Shown here one piece after another: positions 55,550 to 64,000 of a DNA stretch of 64,000 nt. The position numbers were made by a program, and so were the translations under genes. Source of the stretch: CBDBKL01 sp965116215 (GTDB lineage: Bacteria > Bdellovibrionota > Bdellovibrionia > Bdellovibrionales > JAKFYE01); NCBI GenBank assembly GCA_965116215.1, contig OZ220494.1:1-64000 (forward strand), given 5' to 3'. Each line of letters starts with the position of its first letter. The first letter of the stretch is position 1. The notes below the pieces were generated by a model. It had not been told where the DNA came from and ran no database searches. It was given only the letters and a program-made list of their open reading frames with translations.

Positions 55550-56944
55550 TTGGAAATAAAAACATTATTAAAAACATCTTTTGGATTTTCAGATTTTAAA
55601 GGCAATCAAGAGGAGGCCATACAGTTTCTCTTAGCTGGAAGACATGTTTTCCTCTTAATGCCTACGGGTATGGGTAAAAGTCTTTGTTACCAATTGCCAA
55701 CTATGATTTTAAAGGGAACGACAGTGGTTATTTCCCCCTTAATTGCTCTTGCAAAAGATCAAGTCGATAAGGCCTCTCAAGTCGGGCTCAAAGCTTTTGC
55801 TATTAATTCGTCTTTAACAAAGGAAGAGCGTGCTTATTCATATAAGCAGCTTGGACGAGGGGCGTTTGATATTGTCTTTGTCACTCCAGAGCGATTTCGA
55901 AAGGAAGTGTTTCGAAAAGTTTTACAAAAAATAAATGTTCCGTTGTTAGCTATTGATGAAGCTCATTGCATATCTCAATGGGGACATGACTTTAGACCTG
56001 ACTATAGCCGTATGGGTGAAATACGAAAATATCTTAATTATCCAACAACCTTAGCCGTTACAGCAACTGCAACAGCCCAGGTGCAAGAGGATATTATTAC
56101 AGAATTAGGCTTGGGGCGAAAAGATATAAAGGTACTCAATAATGGATTTCAAAGGGAGAATTTAAAAATTCAAGTCAAAAATATGTATGGAATTGATGAA
56201 AAAATTAGAGGTTTAGTCGGACTAAGGTATTCGATCAAAGGTGCCGTTATTGTCTATTTTTCTTTAATACGTACTCTGCAAGACTGTTCGGATGAGATAT
56301 CTCGATTAGGTATTTCACATGTTTGCTATCATGCAGGACTGACGAATAATAGACGTCAGAAAAATCAAGATCTTTTTTTGTGTGGAAAGGTGGATTTAAT
56401 TCTGGCGACACCGGCGTTTGGATTGGGTATTGATAAACCTGATATTCGCTCGGTTATTCATTTTGAAATTCCCGGTTCAATTGAAGCATATTATCAAGAA
56501 ATCGGAAGAGCTGGTCGTGACGGACAGGATGCTCATTGTATTTTGTTTTTTGATTCTGATGACATTGCTATTCAGAGAGATTTTATTAAATGGACGAACC
56601 CTGACGCTGGATTTATAACAGGCGTTTATAATCTTATTGATAGAAATCGAAAACGTTTTGAGATGGAAGGAATCTCTTTTCTCAGACAACAGATGAATTT
56701 TTATAACTCTAGGGATTTTCGAGTAGAGACAGCTTTAAATCTTTTGGAACGCTGGGGGTGTATTACAGGGGATTTGGCCAAGAATAAAATCAACCTTTTA
56801 GAATTCCCCCCTCGAGAATTTTTAAATGAAGTGGAATATAAGAAAAAACTTCGTTGCCAAGAAGAGAAACTCTTTGCGATGGTTCAGCTGGCAAAGATGG
56901 AAAAGGGTTATTTGCAGAGGGTATTTGAATACTTTTCTCAATAG
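55550..56944 (+). CDS. recQ: Short RecQ-family DNA helicase (464 aa)
   Basis: TTG start, SD GCGAGG. 3'-5' helicase core: Walker A MPTGMGKSLCYQLP (~36-49), DEAH box IDEAHCISQWGHDFRPD (~134-150), motif VI EIGRAGRDGQD (~322-332). Normal RecQ is ~600 aa with a zinc-binding RQC and an HRDC domain. Here the protein stops after EYFSQ, just where the zinc ligands should follow. Another frame downstream (about 56963-56980) reads DCHKNEC, possibly a shadow of them, but two stops intervene. A helicase of short, RecS-like type, or a 3'-truncated recQ. Confidence 0.83.
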   Translation: MEIKTLLKTSFGFSDFKGNQEEAIQFLLAGRHVFLLMPTGMGKSLCYQLPTMILKGTTVVISPLIALAKDQVDKASQVGLKAFAINSSLTKEERAYSYKQLGRGAFDIVFVTPERFRKEVFRKVLQKINVPLLAIDEAHCISQWGHDFRPDYSRMGEIRKYLNYPTTLAVTATATAQVQEDIITELGLGRKDIKVLNNGFQRENLKIQVKNMYGIDEKIRGLVGLRYSIKGAVIVYFSLIRTLQDCSDEISRLGISHVCYHAGLTNNRRQKNQDLFLCGKVDLILATPAFGLGIDKPDIRSVIHFEIPGSIEAYYQEIGRAGRDGQDAHCILFFDSDDIAIQRDFIKWTNPDAGFITGVYNLIDRNRKRFEMEGISFLRQQMNFYNSRDFRVETALNLLERWGCITGDLAKNKINLLEFPPREFLNEVEYKKKLRCQEEKLFAMVQLAKMEKGYLQRVFEYFSQ

Positions 56945-57105
56945 AATAGTTAAGAATGGATTGTCACAAAAACGAATGCATCAGAAGGCAGGGGAGAGTT
57001 TTTTATATGGTCAGCATTACTCTTTTTGATGTATTCCGTCTAGTATTTAAAGAAAAATTCTCCTTGTTTTCTTACAACAGATATAATTTCTAAAAAGATA
57101 GAAAA

Positions 57106-58107
57106 TTGGGCTTAATATTGAGAGATGAGGTGCCGATATTGAGTGATATGGATAGATTATTAAAAAGTCGTCGTGTTCTTATTGTAAGCGAAGACCCCAT
57201 TCATAAAACACAAGAAGAGTTGGAGAAACAAGGTGCAAATGTAATGTCTGTATCCTCAAAGAGTCAGGCTATTTTGTCTATAAGACAATTTCATCCTGAA
57301 ATAGTCTTATTGGAACAGATGAGTGTGAATGATTTGGAAAGCCTAATGGCAATAAAGATTGAAGATATAGATATTATTTTTATTTCTAAAAATACAAATC
57401 CAAAGTTTATCAGTCAAATTTTAGAACGAGGAGCTGTGGATTATATTTGCAAACCCTATTCTTTAGTTGAACTTATTTCCCGTGTGCGCATTAGATTTAG
57501 AACGAAGGCATTTATTGAAGATCTTAAAAAAGAAAATCATAAATTATATAAGCTCTCACAGACTGATGATCTCACAGGTTTGTTTAATATGCGCTCGATG
57601 TTTGAGCGTATTGATAGAGAGTTAAGGCGGTCTGCAACAATAGGGTGTCAAGTGGCGTGTTTTATGATGGACATGGATTTTTTTAAAAATATAAATGATG
57701 GTAATGATCATTTATTTGGAAGTTTTGTTTTGAAAGAGGTGGGACGGTTATTGAAAGAGAATTTGCGGAGTTCTGATTTTGCTGCTCGATATGGAGGGGA
57801 TGAATTTTTAGTTGTTCTTTCTGGTACAAATGCAGAGGGAGTGAAGAGTTTTACAGAAAGATTTTGTGATATCGTTCGAAGTCATATCTTTCAAAATGAA
57901 TTAGAGGCCAAACATGTTTCAACGAGTATTGGATATGCGATCACTTGTCCTGGAGATGTCAGTATGACATCCAAATCACTAGTGAAGTTAGCAGATGATG
58001 CCCTCTATAAGGCGAAGAGAATGGGGCGAGATTGTGTGTTTGGTTATAGTGCGCTCGAGTGTGCAGAGCGTTTGAAAGATTTATCCAATTTGTTAAAATC
58101 AGCTTAA
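57106..58107 (+). CDS. Receiver-like/GGDEF protein, diguanylate cyclase (333 aa)
   Basis: The N-terminal ~140 residues resemble a response-regulator receiver (VLIVSEDP acidic pair, ISKN, CKPYS Lys). The phospho-acceptor site reads EIVLLEQMS with Glu70 instead of Asp. The C-terminal GGDEF domain is complete: LTGLFNMRS, RYGGDEFLVVL, and an RSSD inhibitory I-site five residues ahead of GGDEF. It should make cyclic di-GMP. A Glu at the acceptor position often mimics phosphorylation, so it may be constitutively active (inference). TTG 57106 starts the ORF; TTG 57139 or ATG 57148, behind GAGG, are alternative starts. No histidine kinase nearby. Confidence 0.87.
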   Translation: MGLILRDEVPILSDMDRLLKSRRVLIVSEDPIHKTQEELEKQGANVMSVSSKSQAILSIRQFHPEIVLLEQMSVNDLESLMAIKIEDIDIIFISKNTNPKFISQILERGAVDYICKPYSLVELISRVRIRFRTKAFIEDLKKENHKLYKLSQTDDLTGLFNMRSMFERIDRELRRSATIGCQVACFMMDMDFFKNINDGNDHLFGSFVLKEVGRLLKENLRSSDFAARYGGDEFLVVLSGTNAEGVKSFTERFCDIVRSHIFQNELEAKHVSTSIGYAITCPGDVSMTSKSLVKLADDALYKAKRMGRDCVFGYSALECAERLKDLSNLLKSA

Positions 58108-58140
58108 ATTGTATTTCTACATAATCGATTTTCTACAGTT

Positions 58141-59121
58141 TTATTTTAAAGTTTTTAATAGCAATTGGATTTGATCCTCTGCTATCTGCTCATTCGCCGG
58201 ATATGTTGAGTTTCTTTTTATCGCCTTTCTCGCAAGATCTAGTGGTTTGTTCCCGTCCTTATCTTTTGTCTTTCTTGTTTTTGTAGAGTGATGTATTAAA
58301 GTTTGAACATTTTTAATATTCATCTGTGATGCAGCTAAATGAAGTGGCGTCTGTCCCTTTTTATCTTTTGCCCCTACATTAGCTCCTAACTCCAGAATTA
58401 ACAGTTTTATCCTTTTAGAATTGTCCCATGCTGTACCGGCGGCCCAATGAAGTGGTGTCTGTCCTATACTACTTTTGGCTTCTATGTTGATTCCTAAATC
58501 AACTAAAGTTCGTATGTTTTCAAGAGTTCCTTTTTGTGCGGCCATATGAAGTACCGTGTTCTCTATGTTAGCTCCTAAATCAACTAAAGCTCGTATATTT
58601 TGAGAGGCTATCTTACTTGGACTGATTGCAGCGAGATGAAGTGGCGTCTGTCTTTCACTGTTTTTTGCCTCTATGTTAGCTCCCAAATGAACTAAAGTTT
58701 GTATGTTTTCAGGAGTTCCCTTTTCTGCAGCGACATGAAGTGGTGTTTCCCCATACTTGTTTTTTGCATCTATGTTGGTCCCCAAGTGAACTAAATCTTG
58801 TATGTTTTCAGGAGTTCCCTTTTCTGCAGCGACATGAAGTGGTGTTTCTCCATACTTGTTTTTTGCATCTATGTTGGTCCCCAAGTGAACTAAATCTTGT
58901 ATGTTTTCAGGAGTTCCCTTTTCTGTAGCGACATGAAGTGGCATTTTTCCATCTCTTATTCCAGTTACATCAAATCCTAATTGAGCCTGTTTTTCTATAT
59001 CTTTTGGTGTATCCGGTTTTGCAGCATTAAAAAGTTTAGCTTTTTTTATCTTTGGCGCACAAGACAGTGTAGATAGCGTTAATGTTATAGCTAGGGTGAG
59101 AATAAATTTTAAATGACTCAT
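58141..59121 (-). CDS. Ankyrin-repeat lipoprotein (326 aa)
   Basis: Lipoprotein signal: MSHLKFIL, hydrophobic core, TLSC lipobox (~20). From residue ~45 about eight ankyrin repeats (TPLHVAAEKGTPENIQ-type cores; eight xPLH/VLH positions). One repeat is shortened (GANIENTVLH), the last is weak. Three successive units are near-identical in DNA with a 99-bp period. Ankyrin repeats bind proteins. With the lipid anchor it should sit on the periplasmic side or surface of a membrane. A sigma54-type promoter ends ~50 bp before the ATG. Confidence 0.85.
   Translation of the reverse strand: MSHLKFILTLAITLTLSTLSCAPKIKKAKLFNAAKPDTPKDIEKQAQLGFDVTGIRDGKMPLHVATEKGTPENIQDLVHLGTNIDAKNKYGETPLHVAAEKGTPENIQDLVHLGTNIDAKNKYGETPLHVAAEKGTPENIQTLVHLGANIEAKNSERQTPLHLAAISPSKIASQNIRALVDLGANIENTVLHMAAQKGTLENIRTLVDLGINIEAKSSIGQTPLHWAAGTAWDNSKRIKLLILELGANVGAKDKKGQTPLHLAASQMNIKNVQTLIHHSTKTRKTKDKDGNKPLDLARKAIKRNSTYPANEQIAEDQIQLLLKTLK
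58712..58930 (-). repeat. 99-bp coding tandem repeat in the ankyrin gene
   Basis: The ankyrin unit repeats at exactly 99 bp (starts at 58712, 58811, 58910 for the same GGAGTTCCC word). Between the first two copies I see a single base difference (CCCC/CTCC near 58750). Recent duplication of whole 33-codon units. Confidence 0.85.
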
Positions 59122-59437
59122 AAAAGGTTTTTTCTGTAAAAAGTAGTCAAATTATGTATCATGTCTATAAAGAGCAAGTGTTATGCCAGATTATAAAAAA
59201 GTCTTTACGATCTCTTTCTTGAAGTCAAACCCTTAGATATCCTCTTAACAGAGACGAGTCCCCTATTCAAAGAAAACAAAAGAAATGCATTTAACTTAAA
59301 AAGTGAAAAGGGATTTGACAGTTGTACAAATTTCGTTACAGTCTGTTATCATTAAAATGATTCAACCCTTCTAGAGCCGCTTTTCCTCTTAATATCTTTT
59401 TGAGTCAATCCAGTTAGATGCGTAGAGGGTATAAATT
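59122..59437. other. Intergenic region with sigma54-type promoter
   Basis: No credible ORF. Contains the ankyrin gene promoter at 59173-59188. The rest (to the RND gene end at 59438) shows nothing clear. Confidence 0.5.
59173..59188 (-). promoter_or_regulatory. sigma54 (RpoN)-type promoter of the ankyrin gene
   Basis: Minus strand TGGCATAACACTTGCT, with GG and GC at exact -24/-12 spacing, ~55 bp before the ATG. It is 13 of 16 bases like the Sel1 gene element at 39708-39723. Confidence 0.65.
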
Positions 59438-62400
59438 TTATGTCTTTACTTTTCTCCATATTCTTGTCCAAACAGATAGACTCAGTCGAATAAGATCTAT
59501 TCGAACCACTAAGAGTGAAGGAAGAATAAAAAGTGTTAAAAAGGTTGAAAAAGCTAAGCCCCAACTCATTGCAAAGGCCAAGGGTTGAGTAAAACCTGAT
59601 TCTCCACCAAATCCATAGGCCATCGGAACGACCCCCCCAAGAGTGGTCACTGTAGTTAATATAACTGCTCGAAGTCTTGAACAGGCTCCATCGACAATAT
59701 TTTGAATAGGTTGATCTTCATGTTTTTTGTCTAAACGGTTGATGTGATCCACCATAATAAGAGAATCATTGACTGCAACTCCCATTGTGCCAATGAGTCC
59801 AATAATAGCCATCAGTCCGAAGGGGAGATCGTGAATATAAAGAGACCAAATAATACCAATAAGACCTAGAGGTATGGGTAAACCGACGACTATAGGTTGA
59901 GTCAAAGAATTTAAAACAATAGCTAGAATAGCTAGAATAAATATAATGCAAAGAATAGAGACGTCTATGGCCCACTCTTTATTATTTTTTTCTTCTTCAG
60001 AGGATTCAATAACATCTATTTTATGCTGAGGGTACTTTTCAATAATAGGTTGAATTTTTTCTCTTATTTTTGACTTGATGGTGAAAATGTTGTGAGCTTT
60101 ATCATCAAATTTAAAGTCGAGCTTTAAAATTCTATTGAGATTGGTGTGTTCAATACGATTTAAAGAAAATCCTTTCTCCCAATGACCTAAATATTTTACT
60201 GGGACATCAATACCATCTTGAGTAATCACTTTTATATTTTCCAAATCTGCAAATTTCCAATCCTTGTTGCGTTCAACCTCTGTGTAAATTTTTATGGTCT
60301 CTCCTGCTAAGCGAGTTTCTGCTATTTCATAGGGTGCAAAATGCCCACGGATTTGATTAGCTAAATCTGACGAGCTCATTTTATAGAGAATCATTGAGCT
60401 ATAATCAGGGATAAATCGCCAACTTTCAGAGTATCGGTTAGGTGGATGAACAACCTCTACTAAACCCGCTGTATCTTTGACCTTATCTTGTAGCTCTTTT
60501 TCAAGATCAAAGAAGTCAGCATCTTCTTTGCCTGTGATTTCAATTGTGACTGTTTCATTCTTCCCTGCCTCATTGCTATCCATAAAGGTGTCAATAGTGA
60601 GAGCTTCAAAGTCATTTGTTTTAAATTCTTTTAATTTTGACCGAACCATTTTTTTAACTTCTTGAAGAAGTTCATTAGGATGAGACACATTTTTGTTAAT
60701 GTATAATCTTATTTCTCCAAAGCGAGCCCCTTCAAAGAGAAATCCACTTTTCCATACTCTTCCCACTCTCGTGCGATAGTGTTCAATTTGAGATTGAGGT
60801 AACGATTTTACCCATTCTTCAATGGGTTTTAGTTTATCCAAAGTGTGATGAAAAGAATCACTTTTGTGAAGAGTGGCATAGATGCTTAAGCTTTTAAGAC
60901 CTACTCTGAGCTTAAAGTCATGTTTCACTTTTGTGAAGGCCACATGAATGGAAAAGCTAAAGAAAGCAGTAACAGCAAGAAGAACAATATATCTATATCG
61001 AATTGTTAATTTGAGATACTTTTTGTACTTTGTACGTAAAAATTGAATCAACCTTTCACGTTGAGACTTTTTTTGAATTGTTGGAACAAAGTGTGATAGA
61101 TGATTGGGTAATATAAAAAAAGATTCAAACCAGCTGAGAGCGAGAGATGTTAAAATAACAACAGGCACAGCAAAAAAGACATCTGAAACTTCATTTTCTA
61201 TAAGAAATATAGGTAAAAACGCAGCTGCAGTTGTGATGATTGTGCCAGTAACAGGTTTGATTAAATCAAGTGCTGCATTTTTAGCAGCAATCTGAGGAGG
61301 TTGGCCTTCACTGAGATTTTGAATATATCGTTCGGACATAATAATTGCATCGTCTACTAAAATACCAATAACAATAATAAGTCCAATGAGAGAAAGGAGG
61401 TCGATATCTATACCTAAAAAATAAAGAACGATGAATGTTCCACAGTAAGCGATGGGGATACTCCATGTTGTCATAAGAGATGTTTTAAAAGTTAAAAAGA
61501 TAAAGAGAAATAAAATAACAAGGAGTAGTCCAATAAGACCGTTACGCTTTAAGACATCTAATTGCTGAGAAATAAAATGAGGACCATCTACAAAGACTTC
61601 AAATCTTTTAGGAGATTTTAATTTTTTATTGTATTTTTCAATAATGGTGTTGAGTTTTTCTTCAACCTCAAAGGCATCGGCACTTATAGATTTTCGAATA
61701 CTAAAGAGAATAGCTGGTGCACCGTCAATGTTATTGATCCGTCGCTCTTCTTCTAATCTGTAATCCACATCAGCGACTTGTCCAAGTGTGACAATATTTC
61801 CACCTCTAATGCCAGAAATGGGTAGGGATTTTATTCTTTCAGCAGATAATTGAGGGGATGTGATTTCAACTGCAACTTTTGCTTCCCCTCTGTCGTGTTG
61901 ACCAACTGGAGAAAAGTCCAATGCCGCTTTCAATGCATTTTGAGCTGCACTTACGGATATGGAGTAATACTTAAGATCTTTTTCTCTAAAATTGACGTAA
62001 ATATCTCGTTCACGTAAATTTGTCCATAGACGAGCAACTCCCGGTATGGCCTCTACCTCTTCCATAAATTGACGAGCCAGAATGCGATCCTCTGTTGCAT
62101 ACTCATCTGCATGTTTAAACATAAGAAAGGAAAGAAATGTCCAACGCACTCTCTCCTGCCAAACAGATATTTTTTCAACATCTTTTGGAAGATCAAATCT
62201 TTTGGCTTCAACGTCACGGCGAGCGAGTTCAACACTGTCATCAATATTTTTAACTCCAGGTGTAAGGTGAAGAGTGATTTCTGATCTGTTCGCACGGGAT
62301 GTGGATGTTATTTTATCAACCCCAGGGATATTTCTGAGTGTTTCTTCTAATGGAAACGTAACTAGTTCTTCAATCTCTTCGGGTGAAGCTCCAGGAAGTG

Positions 62401-62551
62401 ATGCCTGTACTTTTATCATTTTAAATTGCAGAGGGGGGATAAGATCTTTTTTCAGAGCAAATATTGAGAAAATCCCAAATACACATATGATTCCAGAGAG
62501 TAAATTGACTAAAAAAGAACGTTGAATGAAAAATGTTATCAATCGGCTCAT
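59438..62551 (-). CDS. RND-family efflux permease (1037 aa)
   Basis: Inner membrane proton-driven transporter of the AcrB/CusA-like type. Starts at the membrane (RLITFFIQRSFLVNLLSGI) with large periplasmic loops after TM1 and TM7. TM4 carries VDDAIIMSERYI (~403-414) with the two proton-relay aspartates. The LIPPLQ and SLPGASPEEIEELVT pieces (~37-65) are typical of the family. 1037 aa, full length. Lies 6 bp after the TolC-family gene, so in the same operon. No periplasmic adaptor gene is in the window; it would be expected upstream, beyond 64000. Confidence 0.9.
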   Translation of the reverse strand: MSRLITFFIQRSFLVNLLSGIICVFGIFSIFALKKDLIPPLQFKMIKVQASLPGASPEEIEELVTFPLEETLRNIPGVDKITSTSRANRSEITLHLTPGVKNIDDSVELARRDVEAKRFDLPKDVEKISVWQERVRWTFLSFLMFKHADEYATEDRILARQFMEEVEAIPGVARLWTNLRERDIYVNFREKDLKYYSISVSAAQNALKAALDFSPVGQHDRGEAKVAVEITSPQLSAERIKSLPISGIRGGNIVTLGQVADVDYRLEEERRINNIDGAPAILFSIRKSISADAFEVEEKLNTIIEKYNKKLKSPKRFEVFVDGPHFISQQLDVLKRNGLIGLLLVILFLFIFLTFKTSLMTTWSIPIAYCGTFIVLYFLGIDIDLLSLIGLIIVIGILVDDAIIMSERYIQNLSEGQPPQIAAKNAALDLIKPVTGTIITTAAAFLPIFLIENEVSDVFFAVPVVILTSLALSWFESFFILPNHLSHFVPTIQKKSQRERLIQFLRTKYKKYLKLTIRYRYIVLLAVTAFFSFSIHVAFTKVKHDFKLRVGLKSLSIYATLHKSDSFHHTLDKLKPIEEWVKSLPQSQIEHYRTRVGRVWKSGFLFEGARFGEIRLYINKNVSHPNELLQEVKKMVRSKLKEFKTNDFEALTIDTFMDSNEAGKNETVTIEITGKEDADFFDLEKELQDKVKDTAGLVEVVHPPNRYSESWRFIPDYSSMILYKMSSSDLANQIRGHFAPYEIAETRLAGETIKIYTEVERNKDWKFADLENIKVITQDGIDVPVKYLGHWEKGFSLNRIEHTNLNRILKLDFKFDDKAHNIFTIKSKIREKIQPIIEKYPQHKIDVIESSEEEKNNKEWAIDVSILCIIFILAILAIVLNSLTQPIVVGLPIPLGLIGIIWSLYIHDLPFGLMAIIGLIGTMGVAVNDSLIMVDHINRLDKKHEDQPIQNIVDGACSRLRAVILTTVTTLGGVVPMAYGFGGESGFTQPLAFAMSWGLAFSTFLTLFILPSLLVVRIDLIRLSLSVWTRIWRKVKT

Positions 62552-62557
62552 ATCGTC

Positions 62558-63943
62558 TTATCCATTGTTTTTTGTTTCAGAACAGAGTTTGGGCGTGATC
62601 CCATTCTCAAGAGCTAGATTTAAAAAAGTTGAGATTTTTTCAGAAGATAATTCATATTGATGAGCTTCTAATCGAAAAAGTTCATCTCTTCTTTGAGTGT
62701 ATCTGTCGTACTCTATTTTACCTGCCCTCAGGAGTCTTCGAGATTCTGTCAGTTTTTTCTTTTGAAGTTTAATTTGTTGAGTTTGAGAGGCATATTTTTC
62801 TTCAAGTCGTTTGAGTCTTGATTTTAATATCTGTATTTGGCTATCAGAATTTATTTTTTTCTTATTTAAAAGGGCTTTTTGACTTTCTAAATAGGCATTT
62901 TGTTTTTCCAATTCTAGTCTGAGGTCTTTTCTAAAGAGGGGTAGACTCATGGTTAAAGCAATGGTGAATTCGTCATCATGGGCGGGTTTCATAGACTGGT
63001 AGAATCTTGTGGTTTCAATCCCTAGTTTTAAGGAAGGAAGAAGGGCCTCTTTTGCAATATTGGCTTCTAGGATGGATGCCTCTTTTTTGAGTTTTGAAGA
63101 TTCAATATCAAAGTTTTTATTGCTTTCTTCTAATAATTCGATGGGGTTTGGTACCCTGATTTTTTTTATAGGTTTTGATATATATTCAGAGGCTTTTGCT
63201 TGGGCGGTAGTGTAGGCCAATTTGAGGTCAAGAACATTTTTTTGTGTTTCAATAAAATCATTTTGTGCTGATAGGAAATCAATCTTATTAATCAGTTTTT
63301 GTCTATAGAGCCGTCTGATAAGACGTAATGATTGTTTTGAATCTCTTTCAATCTGTTTATAGAGTCGAACTTGTTCTTGTCTTTGATAGAGTTTCAGATA
63401 TTGGTTCACAGCTTGTGCGCAGATTTTTAGGATTTCAAACTGAAGACGATTTTTTTCGGATGAGATTTTTAGTTCAGAGGCCTTTTGTATCCATTTTTGG
63501 CTGCGTCCTAAAAAGTTTTGAAATAAATCTTGAGTTATGGAGCCTGTCAGACTTCGTTTATAAGCTCCTCGGTTGGTCTGGTAGGGTATAAGGTATTCTG
63601 TCTCTGAGATTTCAAAGGATGTTCCTGTCGGTAGGGTTTGTGTGAGGGCAGTAGTGAATCTTTTGAATTCAAATTCTTTATTCCAAGAAGGTTTTAAAGA
63701 GAGTTGGGTTTTACTTTGTACCTGTGGAATTTTATAGCTGGATTGTAGGGAGAGGCTTCTTTTTTTAATCTCTTTAAGATGCTCATTAGAGTGGAGAACT
63801 TCGGTGACATAGGCTTCTAATGTCCACTTCCTGTTATTATTTTGAGGTGTTGCTGCATAGAGTGGTACTGCTTGTAATAGGAGAAGGATCACATATAGAG
63901 GTATTGTAAAGAAATTCTTTAGTGGATGAAAAATGTGTTCCAT
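62558..63943 (-). CDS. TolC-family outer membrane channel protein (461 aa)
   Basis: Signal peptide (IPLYVILLLLQAVPLYAA) followed by two long coiled-coil OEP domains typical of TolC (for example the helix around QKALLNKKKINSDSQIQI and the AYTTAQAKASEYISK region). 461 aa, normal length. It should trimerise and form the outer membrane exit duct for the RND pump encoded 6 bp downstream. First gene of the pair in the window; weak SD. Confidence 0.88.
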   Translation of the reverse strand: MEHIFHPLKNFFTIPLYVILLLLQAVPLYAATPQNNNRKWTLEAYVTEVLHSNEHLKEIKKRSLSLQSSYKIPQVQSKTQLSLKPSWNKEFEFKRFTTALTQTLPTGTSFEISETEYLIPYQTNRGAYKRSLTGSITQDLFQNFLGRSQKWIQKASELKISSEKNRLQFEILKICAQAVNQYLKLYQRQEQVRLYKQIERDSKQSLRLIRRLYRQKLINKIDFLSAQNDFIETQKNVLDLKLAYTTAQAKASEYISKPIKKIRVPNPIELLEESNKNFDIESSKLKKEASILEANIAKEALLPSLKLGIETTRFYQSMKPAHDDEFTIALTMSLPLFRKDLRLELEKQNAYLESQKALLNKKKINSDSQIQILKSRLKRLEEKYASQTQQIKLQKKKLTESRRLLRAGKIEYDRYTQRRDELFRLEAHQYELSSEKISTFLNLALENGITPKLCSETKNNG

Positions 63944-64000
63944 TTGTACATCTAGGGTTTTTGAGGAGAGAGTGTGTACATATGATGTGGGGAGGGGTTG

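Noticed and set aside
57111..57138. sigma28-like promoter (TAATATTG-N11-GCCGATAT)
   Set aside because: It lies over the start of the GGDEF gene and leaves no room for an SD before the later ATG; the -35 match is poor.

Overview
The window is an AT-rich stretch of chromosome from a Gram-negative bacterium: lpxD, an RND pump with a TolC-type partner, many exported proteins and lipoproteins. The organism looks like a member of the Bdellovibrionota or a neighbouring deltaproteobacterial-type lineage. Pointers are the gene mix (cobalamin-dependent metH, membrane pyrophosphatase, paired 2-oxoacid dehydrogenase E1 genes, infA) and exported proteins whose N-termini end in a YQNCG motif, a style I associate with Bdellovibrio-like predators. 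This placement is inference.

Layout. (1) 1-17011: four paralogous, very cysteine-rich exported proteins (the first cut by the window edge), built from a ~43-residue module with spacing C-x14-C-x20-CC plus EGF-like modules. The three complete genes share a TTG start and a sigma28 (FliA)-like promoter TAAAGTTT-N12-GACGATA. They swap blocks: two share a ~1.43 kb block that looks almost identical. Between them lie an SDR protein, a lipoprotein, and a broken AbiE toxin-antitoxin pair held between ~70 bp direct repeats, one of which ends in the 3' end of a tRNA-Cys gene. (2) 17391-23350: an exported acidic/basic polyelectrolyte, a metzincin-like protein whose catalytic HExxH has become RQxxY, and directly behind it a large protease with an intact HExxH. 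(3) 23437-38380: mostly housekeeping genes (rdgB, rph, amidase, metH, an rRNA-type methyltransferase, hppA, metG, lpxD, infA), interrupted by a compact type II restriction-modification pair at 33913-35293. (4) 38424-40187: a Sel1-repeat gene broken by one in-frame TGA, a sigma54-type promoter and a perfect 35-copy CTCAA array. (5) 40188-58107: GNAT protein, HAD phosphatase, topA, tail-specific protease with 2-oxoacid dehydrogenase E1 alpha/beta, a methyltransferase, cutA, a CNNM/CBS protein, fusA, a short RecQ and a degenerate-receiver diguanylate cyclase. (6) 58141-63943: an ankyrin lipoprotein with its own sigma54-type promoter, and an RND permease with its TolC-family channel.

Themes. The accessory parts are rich in exported repeat proteins and in DNA that can change length or recombine (43-codon modules, 33-codon ankyrin units, penta-, octa- and decanucleotide arrays). 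They also carry alternative-sigma-factor-like promoters: sigma28-like for the Cys-rich family, sigma54-like for the Sel1 and ankyrin genes. The most plausible undescribed system is the mosaic Cys-rich surface protein family with its common promoter and cassette exchange. The pseudoprotease/protease pair comes second.
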